From positions 22,918 to 86,917 of the forward strand of contig CALXVQ010000007.1 of NCBI GenBank assembly GCA_944392135.1: DNA of 64,000 bases. The letters are read 5' to 3'. Below, in pieces: positions 8,698 to 18,412 of this stretch. Made by a program: the position numbers and the translations under genes. The notes below the pieces were generated by a model. The model saw only the letters and a program-made list of their open reading frames with translations, was not told where the DNA came from and searched no databases. Numbering within the stretch: the first letter of the stretch is position 1; each line of letters opens with the position of its first letter. The stretch comes from an uncultured Rickettsiales bacterium. Lineage in GTDB: Bacteria; Pseudomonadota; Alphaproteobacteria; Rickettsiales; UBA1997.

Positions 8698-11610
8698 ATG
8701 CAGGCTGATTTTATTAGTGTCGTTGGAGCACGACAAAACAATTTAAAAAATATAAATATTAAAATACCAAAAAATAAACTAACTGTTATTACGGGGTTAT
8801 CTGGTTCTGGTAAATCTTCGTTAGCTTTTGATACTATTTATGCAGAGGGACAAAGAAGATATATTGAAAGTTTATCAACTTATGCTAGACAATTTTTAAA
8901 TGTACAAAATAAACCAGAAGTTGAGAGTATTACTGGCTTATCACCAGCTATTGCTATTGATCAAAAAGTTATGGGAAAAAATCCTAGATCAACAGTTGGT
9001 ACCGTTACAGAAATATATGATTATTTAAGATTATTATATGCAAGAATAGGTGTACCATATTCTCCAAAAACTGGAAAACCTTTACAAAGTCAAACACCGG
9101 AAGATATGGTAAAATGTGTGATGATGTTGCCAGTTGGTACAAAGATAAATATATTAGCACCGGTTGTTAAATCTTCCAGGGGGGAACATAGAAAAGAGTT
9201 AATTAAAATTAGAAAACAAGGTTATACAAAAATCAAGGTTGATGGTGATATTTACGATATTCATAACTCATTACCTAAACTTGATAGAAGTATAAAACAC
9301 GATATAGATGTTGTACTTGATACATTAACTGTTGAAGAAGGAATGGAAGATAGTATTTTAAAAAAGATTAGATCGGGTTTAGATATTTCTGATGGTATTA
9401 TTTTGATTGATTTAGTTTCTTTGCCTAAAAAAACAAAAGTTGTTGTTTTAAGAAATAAAGAATATGAAAAAGGTGAACAAATTAGATTTTCTAGAAAATA
9501 TACAGATCCAGAAACTGGCTTAACTATTGATACTATTGAGCCTAAATTATTTTCTTTCAATAATCCATTTGGAGCATGTCATAAATGTGATGGACTTGGT
9601 ACAGAATCTTTTTTTAATCCTGATTTAATTATAATGGATAAAAATTTATCTATTAGAGAAGGGGCTATTGATCCTTGGAAAACTGATGCTAATGCAAAAG
9701 TTTATATTCAAATGATTCAACAATTAGGTAAAATATATAATTTTAACATTGATACACCATATTATAAATATTCTGATGAAGTTAAAAATATTATATTATA
9801 TGGTAGTGATGATGAAGTTATTGTTGAAAAAGAAACTGGTTTAAACACTATTACAACACAAATGAAGTTTGCAGGTGTTATAAATATTCTTTTAGATAAA
9901 TACCAAAAAAATAGAGATGAATTATTAAGGGATGAGTTATCAAAATATCAAAGTTTAAGACCTTGTAGTGAGTGTCATGGTTATAGACTTAATGATGAAG
10001 CATTAAGTGTCAAAATATTAGGCAAAAATATTGGTGAAGTTTGTGAATTATCAATACAGAAAGCTATTGAATTTTTTAATGAATTACCAAAACACTTAAA
10101 TGAAAGTGAAAAAATAATTGCTGATAAAATTGTTACAGAAATTACAAATAGATTATTGTTTTTAACAAATGTTGGACTGGAATATCTTACATTAAGTAGA
10201 GAATCAAGTACTTTATCTGGTGGTGAAAGTCAAAGAATTAGATTAGCCACACAAATTGGTACAGGGCTTTCTGGTGTGTTATATGTATTAGATGAACCAT
10301 CTATTGGTTTACATCAATCAGATAATAGAAAACTTATTGAAACTTTAAAAAGATTAAGAGATTTAGGAAATACTGTTATAGTTGTTGAGCATGATGAGGA
10401 AACAATGATGGAAGCTGATTGGCTTGTAGATATTGGTCCTGGTGCTGGTGTTCATGGTGGAAGGGTTATGGCAGAAGGTACACCAGAAGAAGTTTTAAAC
10501 AACCCTAATAGTATTACAGGAGCTTATTTAAGAGGTAAAAAATGTATTCCAATTCCACCATATAGAAGAAAATTTAATCCTAAAAAATGTATTAAAATAG
10601 TTAATGCAAGGGGACATAATTTAAAAAATGTTGATGTATCTTTTCCAACAGGTGTATTTTGTTCTATAACTGGTGTATCTGGTGGTGGTAAATCAACTCT
10701 TGTTTTACACACATTATATAAAGCTCTCACTAGAATTTTAAATAATACAAAAGTTACACCAGAGCCATTTGATAGAATTGAAGGTGTATCTAATATTGAT
10801 AAAGTTATTCAAATAGATCAATCACCAATAGGCAGAACACCTAGATCAAACCCTTGTACTTATGTAGGTGCATTTACTCATATTAGAGACTTATTTGTAA
10901 ATACAGAAGAAGCAGTAAATAGAGATTATAAATTAAATAGATTTTCATTTAATGTAAAAGGTGGAAGATGTGAAAATTGCCAAGGTGATGGTAGTATAAA
11001 AATTGAAATGCATTTCTTGCCTGATGTTTATATTACTTGTCCTGTTTGTGGTGGTAAAAGGTATAATAGTGAAACATTAGAAATTGAATTTAATGGAAAA
11101 AATATTGCTGATGTTTTAGATATGACTGTTGAAGAAGCTTGTGCTTTCTTTAAAGATATTCCTTTAATATATGATAAATTTAAAGCATTAAAAGATGTTG
11201 GGTTAGGTTATATCAAAATAGGACAATCTGCTACTACATTATCTGGTGGTGAAGCACAAAGAATTAAGCTTGCAAAAGAATTGAGTAAAAAAGATACGGG
11301 AAATACGATTTATATTCTTGATGAGCCTACAACAGGTTTGCATTCCGACGATATTAAAAAATTATTATGCGTTTTACATAAACTAGTAGAGCAGGGTAAT
11401 ACTGTTATTGTTATTGAACACAATTTGGATGTTATAAAAACTAGTGATTGGATTATTGATGTTGGTCCACATGGTGGTGAGAAAGGCGGTTATATTGTTG
11501 CAACTGGAACACCAGAGGAAGTTTGCGAAAATGAAAATAGTTTAACCGGAAAATTTTTAAAGATTGTAATGGATAAATATAATTCTTGTAAAGATAATAT
11601 AACAAAATAA
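8698..11610 (+). CDS. uvrA: Excinuclease ABC subunit A
   Basis: Damage-recognition ATPase of nucleotide excision repair, acting as a dimer with UvrB. The protein has 970 residues with two ABC modules. The first Walker A (GLSGSGKSS, about residue 33) is split from its signature (LSGGESQR) by an insertion with zinc ligands starting CHKCDGLG. The second has GVSGGGKST, a CxxC...CxxC zinc module (CENCQGDG, CPVCGGKRY) and LSGGEAQR. All catalytic motifs look intact. It is followed after 9 nt by the HD-domain gene with a GGAG ribosome-binding site. Note that the Mfd in this window lacks the domain that recruits UvrA. Confidence 0.98.
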   Translation: MQADFISVVGARQNNLKNINIKIPKNKLTVITGLSGSGKSSLAFDTIYAEGQRRYIESLSTYARQFLNVQNKPEVESITGLSPAIAIDQKVMGKNPRSTVGTVTEIYDYLRLLYARIGVPYSPKTGKPLQSQTPEDMVKCVMMLPVGTKINILAPVVKSSRGEHRKELIKIRKQGYTKIKVDGDIYDIHNSLPKLDRSIKHDIDVVLDTLTVEEGMEDSILKKIRSGLDISDGIILIDLVSLPKKTKVVVLRNKEYEKGEQIRFSRKYTDPETGLTIDTIEPKLFSFNNPFGACHKCDGLGTESFFNPDLIIMDKNLSIREGAIDPWKTDANAKVYIQMIQQLGKIYNFNIDTPYYKYSDEVKNIILYGSDDEVIVEKETGLNTITTQMKFAGVINILLDKYQKNRDELLRDELSKYQSLRPCSECHGYRLNDEALSVKILGKNIGEVCELSIQKAIEFFNELPKHLNESEKIIADKIVTEITNRLLFLTNVGLEYLTLSRESSTLSGGESQRIRLATQIGTGLSGVLYVLDEPSIGLHQSDNRKLIETLKRLRDLGNTVIVVEHDEETMMEADWLVDIGPGAGVHGGRVMAEGTPEEVLNNPNSITGAYLRGKKCIPIPPYRRKFNPKKCIKIVNARGHNLKNVDVSFPTGVFCSITGVSGGGKSTLVLHTLYKALTRILNNTKVTPEPFDRIEGVSNIDKVIQIDQSPIGRTPRSNPCTYVGAFTHIRDLFVNTEEAVNRDYKLNRFSFNVKGGRCENCQGDGSIKIEMHFLPDVYITCPVCGGKRYNSETLEIEFNGKNIADVLDMTVEEACAFFKDIPLIYDKFKALKDVGLGYIKIGQSATTLSGGEAQRIKLAKELSKKDTGNTIYILDEPTTGLHSDDIKKLLCVLHKLVEQGNTVIVIEHNLDVIKTSDWIIDVGPHGGEKGGYIVATGTPEEVCENENSLTGKFLKIVMDKYNSCKDNITK

Positions 11611-11619
11611 GGAGTATAT

Positions 11620-12465
11620 ATGCCAATAGAAAATTTAGAAAAAGCAAAAGTTATCTTAAAAAATCATTATGATAAGCAACAAAAAGTTGTTGATGCTAGT
11701 GGTATAAAAGAAGATATTTTATGGGTGAAAATGAAATATGCTCATTCAATTGATGTTTTTAATATTGCAGAGTATTTAATAGATAATGATGAAGAATTAA
11801 AAAAATTAACAGAAGATCAAAAATTATATGGTAAATTATCTGCTTTATTACATGATATTGGTAGAGCTTATGAAGTTGGAGAGACAAAGGAAAAAGTAAA
11901 ACCACATGGTTATTATGGAGCTGATGTTATTTTAAAACAAATTGAAACAGAAACTAACCCTTTTATACTTATTCCAGTAAAATATCATGGTGATTTATTA
12001 GCAGAAGAAAATGCTAGAAAAGACTTAGAAAATATGGAAAATTTATCAAATGAAGACAAAGAAATAATTATTAAATTACTATATCTTGTTATGGATAGTG
12101 ATAAATTATCTAATTTTAAATTATTTCAGCAAATAGATGAAGGTTATTTTTTGAGTAGAAAGAAAGAATTATATATTTCTGACGAATGCTATAACCATTT
12201 TATCAAGAGAGAGTTAATAAAAAGAGAAGATTTAAAAACAATTTTTGATGAATTTTTATATTATATTAGTTGGTTTTATGATTTAAATTTTAAAGCATCA
12301 AAAGATTTAATATTAAAAAATAACTTAATGAAAACATTTATTCTTAAAATGCGAGAAAAAATAGAATTAATAAAACCAACAGCAACACCTGATCAAATTA
12401 AAAAAATAGAAATGCAATTTAAAGAGATTGAAAAACAAATGTTAGAAGATGGTATAATTTATTAA
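11620..12465 (+). CDS. HD-domain phosphohydrolase-like protein, copy A
   Basis: A 281-residue cytoplasmic protein with an HD metal-dependent phosphohydrolase core. His42 lies in AHSIDVFN and the HD pair in LLHDIGRAYE (78-79). Further candidate ligands are His96 and His123, and an acidic site is at VMDSDKL (159-161). Substrate is unknown; HD proteins hydrolyse nucleotides, cyclic nucleotides or phosphate esters. A second gene of identical length follows after 15 nt. Codons 62-153 of the two are identical at the DNA level (278 bp), while the ends differ substantially. A clear ribosome-binding site (AAGGAG) lies just before the ATG. Confidence 0.85.
   Translation: MPIENLEKAKVILKNHYDKQQKVVDASGIKEDILWVKMKYAHSIDVFNIAEYLIDNDEELKKLTEDQKLYGKLSALLHDIGRAYEVGETKEKVKPHGYYGADVILKQIETETNPFILIPVKYHGDLLAEENARKDLENMENLSNEDKEIIIKLLYLVMDSDKLSNFKLFQQIDEGYFLSRKKELYISDECYNHFIKRELIKREDLKTIFDEFLYYISWFYDLNFKASKDLILKNNLMKTFILKMREKIELIKPTATPDQIKKIEMQFKEIEKQMLEDGIIY
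11801..12078 (+). repeat. 278-bp identical block, copy 1 (HD gene A)
   Basis: Every base matches 12656-12933 by eye. The boundaries are sharp: the next base on each side differs (A versus C upstream, C versus T downstream). It covers the HD-motif core of the gene. Confidence 0.93.
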
Positions 12466-12480
12466 TTTTAAAATATAAAT

Positions 12481-13326
12481 ATGAAAGATTTATATGATGG
12501 TTTAAAAATATTAGATAAACATTATACATCTCAATGTGAATTGTTAGAAAAAAATTGCAATATAAAAGATGAAAATTGGATTAAAGCAAAATATCAACAC
12601 TCTATTGATGTTTTTAACATTGCAGAATATTTAATAGAAACAGATGAAGAATTGCAAAAATTAACAGAAGATCAAAAATTATATGGTAAATTATCTGCTT
12701 TATTACATGATATTGGTAGAGCTTATGAAGTTGGAGAGACAAAGGAAAAAGTAAAACCACATGGTTATTATGGAGCTGATGTTATTTTAAAACAAATTGA
12801 AACAGAAACTAACCCTTTTATACTTATTCCAGTAAAATATCATGGTGATTTATTAGCAGAAGAAAATGCTAGAAAAGACTTAGAAAATATGGAAAATTTA
12901 TCAAATGAAGACAAAGAAATAATTATTAAATTATTGAGACTAGTTATGGATAGCGATAAATTAGCTAATCTTGCTTTATTTAAAACAGTTGATGAATGGC
13001 ATTTTAATTTTTTAAATTTAGAGGAAGAGGCTATAATTAGTGATGAATGCTTTAATAGTTTTTGTAATAGAGAATTGGTAAAAACAAAAGATAGAAAAAC
13101 ACTTTTAGATAAAATATTATTAATTATATGTTGGGCTTATGATTTAGAATATCAAGCTTCAAAAACTTTATTACTTAAAGAAAAACATTTAGAAGATTAT
13201 TTAAAAATATTTAATAAATATATAGAAAAATTTAAATATAATACTGATAAAGAAGATTTAGAAACAACATATATAAGATTGGAAAAGATAAAAAATCAAT
13301 TATTACAAGATAACTTAATTTATTGA
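12481..13326 (+). CDS. HD-domain phosphohydrolase-like protein, copy B
   Basis: Tandem paralogue of the preceding gene, again 281 residues and ending in the same pattern (LIY versus IIY). HD residues are retained (QHSIDVFN, LLHDIGRAYE). The first ~55 residues are moderately similar to copy A. The last ~125 have diverged more (for example RLVMDSDKLANLALF versus YLVMDSDKLSNFKLF, then lower similarity). The central 93 codons are identical to copy A even at third positions, which points to recent gene conversion. It is probably cotranscribed with copy A and the DUF167 gene 4 nt downstream. Confidence 0.85.
   Translation: MKDLYDGLKILDKHYTSQCELLEKNCNIKDENWIKAKYQHSIDVFNIAEYLIETDEELQKLTEDQKLYGKLSALLHDIGRAYEVGETKEKVKPHGYYGADVILKQIETETNPFILIPVKYHGDLLAEENARKDLENMENLSNEDKEIIIKLLRLVMDSDKLANLALFKTVDEWHFNFLNLEEEAIISDECFNSFCNRELVKTKDRKTLLDKILLIICWAYDLEYQASKTLLLKEKHLEDYLKIFNKYIEKFKYNTDKEDLETTYIRLEKIKNQLLQDNLIY
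12656..12933 (+). repeat. 278-bp identical block, copy 2 (HD gene B)
   Basis: Partner of 11801-12078, in direct orientation at an offset of 855 bp. Such a repeat could also mediate an 855-bp deletion fusing the two genes into one in-frame hybrid. Confidence 0.93.
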
Positions 13327-13330
13327 TACA

Positions 13331-13594
13331 ATGCAGGATGATAAAGATTTTATATTAAATATTATTAAAAATCAAAAAACTTTTGATATAAAAGTTATTA
13401 CAAAGGCTTCTGTTGATAAAATTTATTTAGAAAATAACATTATTAAAGTAAAAATTAGAGAAATACCAGAAAATGGTAAGGCTAATAAAGCTATAATAGA
13501 ATTATTTAGTAAAACTTTTAAAATTCCAAAAAAAGATATTAATATTATAAAAGGTTTAAAATCAAGTAATAAAACTATTCAATTTTTGTCATAA
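13331..13594 (+). CDS. DUF167 (YggU family) protein
   Basis: A small 87-residue protein of the YggU/DUF167 family, of unknown function. The pattern VKIREIPENGKANKAIIELFSKTFKIPKKDINIIKGLKSSNKTI matches the family signature (P..GKAN..L...LA..L......I..G..S..K). It is probably the last gene of the HD operon. Its 3' end overlaps the convergent mreC stop by 20 nt. Confidence 0.88.
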   Translation: MQDDKDFILNIIKNQKTFDIKVITKASVDKIYLENNIIKVKIREIPENGKANKAIIELFSKTFKIPKKDINIIKGLKSSNKTIQFLS

Positions 13595-14441
13595 CTATCA
13601 CATTATATATATTGTTTACATTTTCGTTCATAATTACTTTGATTTTTTTATTATCTTTTTTTATCTTTCCAATTGGTATGCCATCGGGTAAAACTTTTGA
13701 ATCTCCTGATGTGTAAACAATGTCTTCATCTAGTATTTGTGGAGTTTTTGAATTATAATGTGAAATTTCTAAATAATCACGATTTGTACCAGATAAAATA
13801 AATTTTTCATTTGTTTCAGCAGTTCTAGCTGGAATATTGGAATTTGTATCATTTAATAATAAAACTTTTGAAACATTATTACCCACATTTATAATTCTAC
13901 CTATAACATTTCTTGTTATACCTAAAACTAAATCACCTTCTTTTACACCATCATCAGTACCTACATTAATAATGATTGAACTTAGCATTGGTAGTTTTGG
14001 TTCTGTATATATTCTAGAAACTACATACTTATATTTTGTGTTATTATGATCAATATAATTTAAAATTTTTTTTAAATTTTCATTTTCTTTTTTTGTTTCT
14101 AAACTTTTTAAATATAAATTTTTTAATAATAAATTTTCTTCAACCAATCTTTTATTTCTTAAATTAGCTAATAAAATATTTTTTACACTTTTATTAAAGT
14201 CAAAAGTTAAATTAAATGGAACTTCTGCTATTATATATAATGGCTTAAATAATGCTATAATATTATTTCTCATAAAAGTTTCATAACCAGGATTTGAAAT
14301 ACTAAGTCTCATACTTATAATACTAAGTATTATAAGTATGAAAAATGAAACTTTTAAGAAAAGAGTATAAAAATAATATCTTACCATTTTTATACTTTCA
14401 AGAGATATATTATTTCTTGAACTAGTATACTTTGCATTCAT
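13575..14441 (-). CDS. mreC: Rod shape-determining protein MreC
   Basis: Bitopic periplasmic scaffold of the elongasome; it links the MreB filament to murein synthases. A cytoplasmic head of ~20 residues is followed by one membrane segment at about residues 25-45. A coiled-coil region follows (about 85-125, KKENENLKKILNYI), then the MreC beta-domains with VGTDDGVKEGDLVLG and the ILSGTNRDYLEI segment. It starts 2 nt after the mreB stop on the same strand. Its 3' end overlaps DUF167 on the other strand. No mreD is visible next to it. Confidence 0.93.
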   Translation of the reverse strand: MNAKYTSSRNNISLESIKMVRYYFYTLFLKVSFFILIILSIISMRLSISNPGYETFMRNNIIALFKPLYIIAEVPFNLTFDFNKSVKNILLANLRNKRLVEENLLLKNLYLKSLETKKENENLKKILNYIDHNNTKYKYVVSRIYTEPKLPMLSSIIINVGTDDGVKEGDLVLGITRNVIGRIINVGNNVSKVLLLNDTNSNIPARTAETNEKFILSGTNRDYLEISHYNSKTPQILDEDIVYTSGDSKVLPDGIPIGKIKKDNKKIKVIMNENVNNIYNVIVMTKIE

Positions 14442-14443
14442 AA

Positions 14444-15514
<1,071 letters not shown>

Positions 15515-15584
15515 TTATTCATAAAGAATAAAATACAATAGATTTTTTTTATTTACAATAATAAAATTAAAAATATTTAATTTT

Positions 15585-16682
15585 TTAAGAAAAAAATACA
15601 AAGATTGTTCCAACTAATATAAAAATAAAATTATTAATCAATATATTGTCTTCATATTTTAAAAATTTTCTATTTATAAATGTTAATAAAAATAATAAAG
15701 TAAAAAATATTAATATGTTTATAATTATATATAGTAAACTAAAAATTGTATATGATTGAATAGTAGTATTTGATAATATTTTTATAAGATTATACAACCC
15801 ATAATTACTATTTAGTAAATTTATAGATAAAATTATTAAAGATAATCCTAATATTACAAAAATTAAAGATATAGATACATTTATTTTTATGTTATTGGTA
15901 ATATCATTAGTTATAAAAAATTTATTGTAATATGTAGTATCAATAAATATAAGTAATGACAATAAGCCCAAAAGAATTACTATAAGTGGTATATATGTAG
16001 CAAAAGAATATATTTTTATAAAATTAATTAAAATTAAAAGATAAAAAATAGTATAAGATATTATAAAAGTCAAAAATATAAATATTTTTTGTTTATGTTC
16101 TTTATGAATATTTATAATTGCAAAAATATATAATATAGATAATATTGTATATATATTAAAACTATCAAAAATACTTAGCTTTGTTATTATTTTTGTTAAT
16201 TCTATATTAGAGAATGTATTTATTTCTTGTTTGTTATCTTCCTTATTTTGTGAATTTAATTTTTTTTTTTCGTTAATTGCCTCAATTAGCAAGGCTTTTT
16301 GTGCTTCACCAAAGCCGATAATATATTCATCATTAAATATTAAAATTGGAGTTCCTAAATTATCCTGTGGAATATCCAATCTTGCAACTTGTTTAAATAA
16401 ATAATTCAAAGAATATTCATCTTTTAAATTATAAAAAACTGCACTTATATTATCAAATTTATTATCATTTAAAAACTCTTCTGCTTGCTTACAATGTATA
16501 CAACCATCTTGTACAAAAACAGATAATTCATTTGTATTTACATCATCAATAGAATCTATTTCTATTTTTATTTTATGACATGAATTTAATAGTAAAGAAA
16601 ATATTACTACTCCACAAAATACTAAAAAATAAAACATTGGTTTATGTTTTACATTATTTATATAATCTTTGATAAATTTCAT
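15585..16682 (-). CDS. Thioredoxin-like domain fused to a polytopic membrane protein
   Basis: A 365-residue protein. An N-terminal hydrophobic segment (about residues 16-34) ends in LLLNSC, which may be a lipobox-like site or a signal anchor. A glutaredoxin/thioredoxin-like domain follows with CIHC (61-64) and a cis-Pro motif LGTPILIFND (Pro112). After a charged linker, about six membrane segments fill residues 175-365. The layout recalls envelope thiol-redox carriers of the DsbD type, with domain order reversed, but no known family is recognised. The membrane part has very few cysteines, so it may not relay electrons itself. It lies about 100 nt upstream of mreB on the same strand. Confidence 0.75.
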   Translation of the reverse strand: MKFIKDYINNVKHKPMFYFLVFCGVVIFSLLLNSCHKIKIEIDSIDDVNTNELSVFVQDGCIHCKQAEEFLNDNKFDNISAVFYNLKDEYSLNYLFKQVARLDIPQDNLGTPILIFNDEYIIGFGEAQKALLIEAINEKKKLNSQNKEDNKQEINTFSNIELTKIITKLSIFDSFNIYTILSILYIFAIINIHKEHKQKIFIFLTFIISYTIFYLLILINFIKIYSFATYIPLIVILLGLLSLLIFIDTTYYNKFFITNDITNNIKINVSISLIFVILGLSLIILSINLLNSNYGLYNLIKILSNTTIQSYTIFSLLYIIINILIFFTLLFLLTFINRKFLKYEDNILINNFIFILVGTIFVFFS

Positions 16683-16750
16683 AATATATTGCTACTTGTT
16701 GTTTCTATTTAATAATTTATTAAGATATTTTTAAAAAACAATGTTTTTTA

Positions 16751-16778
16751 TTGACTTATTAATAATTCTTTATAAAAT
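16751..16778 (+). promoter_or_regulatory. Probable promoter of rplM-rpsI
   Basis: TTGACT (16751-16756), a 16-nt spacer and TAAAAT (16773-16778) form a good sigma-70-type promoter. Transcription would start near 16785, giving a leader of nearly 100 nt before rplM. Confidence 0.6.
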
Positions 16779-16800
16779 GTTTGGTATCTTAGATAAAAAA

Positions 16801-16840
16801 GCTAATTTTATTTGCCAAACCCACTTGAATAAAGTTAGTC
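16801..16840 (+). promoter_or_regulatory. Structured leader upstream of rplM
   Basis: CTAATTTTATT (16802-16812) pairs with AATAAAGTTAG (16828-16838) over 11 bp with one G-U pair, around a 15-nt loop. A competing pairing, GTTTGG (16779-16784) with CCAAAC (16815-16820), would use bases from that loop. L13 operons in other bacteria are autoregulated through leaders, so a control element is plausible but unproven. Confidence 0.4.
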
Positions 16841-16882
16841 AAAATTTATTATTTATTAAATAAAAATTTTATATAAGATACT

Positions 16883-17362
16883 ATGAGTAAAAATATAATG
16901 AAGACTTTCTCAGCTTCTCCAAAAGATGTAGAAAGAAAATGGTATGTAGTTGATGCTACCGATTTAGTTCTTGGTAGAATGGCAGTTATTGTTGCTGACT
17001 ATTTAAGAGGTAAACATAAAGCTATATTCACACCTAATCAAGATTGTGGTGATTATGTTGTTGTTATCAATGCTGACAAAGTATACATGACGGGAAATAA
17101 ATATGAATATAAAAAATATATTCATCATACAGATTTTCCTGGTGGCTTAAAAGAAAAAACAGCAAAAGATATAATGACAGGTAAAAACCCAGAAAAGATT
17201 GTTGAACAAGCTATTAAAAAAATGATTACTAGAAATCCATTAGGAAGAAAAGTAGTTAAAAAATTATTTGTATATGCTGGTTCTGAACATCCACATTCAG
17301 CACAAAAACCTGAAATTTTGGATATCAAGAGTATGAATGTTAAAAATAAAAAAAGAAAATAG
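16883..17362 (+). CDS. rplM: 50S ribosomal protein L13
   Basis: Early-assembly protein of the large ribosomal subunit. The 159-residue sequence has the family signatures RKWYVVDATDLVLGRMA, GDYVVVINADKVYMTGNK and the C-terminal region MITRNPLGRK...LFVYAGSEHPHSAQ. It is slightly longer than the ~145-residue norm because of a basic tail (KNKKRK). The order rplM-rpsI is near universal; rpsI follows after 9 nt. A promoter and a foldable leader precede it. Confidence 0.98.
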   Translation: MSKNIMKTFSASPKDVERKWYVVDATDLVLGRMAVIVADYLRGKHKAIFTPNQDCGDYVVVINADKVYMTGNKYEYKKYIHHTDFPGGLKEKTAKDIMTGKNPEKIVEQAIKKMITRNPLGRKVVKKLFVYAGSEHPHSAQKPEILDIKSMNVKNKKRK

Positions 17363-17371
17363 GTATTAGAT

Positions 17372-17932
17372 ATGGCTAATGTAAAAAAAGATGAAACTAC
17401 ATCAAAAGTTAAAAAAACTACAAAAACAGTAGAAAGTGATTCTACAAAAGAAAAAGTAGCAAAAAAGACAACTGCTACAAAAAAAGTAGTTAAAGAAGCT
17501 CAACCTAAAACAGAAACAAAAAAAGTTGTAAAAGCAAAAAAAGCTACTAATGCAACTTATGCTACTGGAAAAAGAAAAAATGCTATTGCAAAAGTATGGT
17601 TATCACAAGGAAATGGTACAATTACAATCAATGGCAAACCAGCAGATGAATATTTAAAAAGAGCTATTTTAGGTGTTATTATTAATCAACCATTCCAAAA
17701 GACAGATACAGAAAATAAATTTGATATCAATTGTACTGTTATTGGTGGTGGTTTGAGTGGACAAGCTGGAGCTATTAAACATGCAATTTCTATTGCTTTA
17801 CAACTTCTAAATCCTGAACTCAGAGGAGCTTTAAAATCTGCTGGTTTCTTAACCAGAGATTCAAGAGTTGTTGAAAGAAAGAAAGCAGGTTTAAAGAAAG
17901 CTAGAAAAGGTCAAGTTTATCAAAGAAGGTAA
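17372..17932 (+). CDS. rpsI: 30S ribosomal protein S9 with a lysine-rich N-terminal extension
   Basis: Small-subunit protein whose C-terminal tail reaches the P-site tRNA; the expected [12 protein letters not shown] end is present. The S9 core starts near residue 63 ([14 protein letters not shown]) and includes [19 protein letters not shown] and [21 protein letters not shown]. At 186 residues it exceeds the ~130-residue norm because of a ~60-residue Lys/Thr/Glu-rich, probably disordered N-terminal extension. Such extensions occur in some alphaproteobacterial S9 proteins. It is cotranscribed with rplM and ends at a strong terminator. Confidence 0.97.
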   Translation: MANVKKDETTSKVKKTTKTVESDSTKEKVAKKTTATKKVVKEAQPKTETKKVVKAKKATNATYATGKRKNAIAKVWLSQGNGTITINGKPADEYLKRAILGVIINQPFQKTDTENKFDINCTVIGGGLSGQAGAIKHAISIALQLLNPELRGALKSAGFLTRDSRVVERKKAGLKKARKGQVYQRR

Positions 17933-17975
17933 TTTTTATAATTATTTTTTGATAATTACAAAATATTATACTTTT

Positions 17976-18000
17976 AGTCGCTATTATAAAAATAGCGACT
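17976..18000 (+). terminator. Terminator of rplM-rpsI
   Basis: AGTCGCTATT (17976-17985) and AATAGCGACT (17991-18000) form a perfect 10-bp stem with a 5-nt loop, followed by TTTATATTTTT, 43 nt after the rpsI stop. An A-tract-like flank (CTTTT upstream) weakens bidirectionality. Confidence 0.85.
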
Positions 18001-18373
18001 TTTATATTTTTACTATCATAATAACAACAAACTTAAATTATTACATAATATAATCTTTATGTTTATAAATTTTTCATTATTATATTTAGAATAATTAATA
18101 TTTAGTATTTTTATTTCTGTGTTATTATTATAATCTAAGCATAAGGGAAAGGTAAATAGTTTTGGTAATTTTAATTATAATGCAATATTAATTGTATAAT
18201 ATTTTAAAATTACAACAAATTGTAAAAATTCCTAATGCTATATTTATTTAATTATAATTACAGTTTACATTAATAACGTAGATAATAAAAATTTATAATA
18301 ATTATTTATTATAAATACTTAATATAAATATTTTGAATAATGAAAATAATAAAAAATAATATTATTAGTAAAA

Positions 18374-18395
18374 ACAGCTACCAATTGGTAGCTGT
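18374..18395 (-). terminator. Terminator of typA
   Basis: ACAGCTACC / GGTAGCTGT is a perfect 9-bp stem with loop AATT, lying 17 nt beyond the typA stop. On the minus strand it is followed by TTTTACTAATAAT. Confidence 0.8.
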
Positions 18396-18412
18396 CAAAA
18401 TTGTTTTTCTTT

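Larger units (their letters stand above)
17933..18412. other. Intergenic region between rpsI and typA
   Basis: 480 nt between convergent genes. It holds the rpsI terminator (17976-18000) and the typA terminator (18374-18395). The ~370 nt between them are AT-rich, with no plausible start-to-stop frame of useful length, no tRNA-like or GC-richer RNA-like island, and no clear repeat. Confidence 0.7.
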
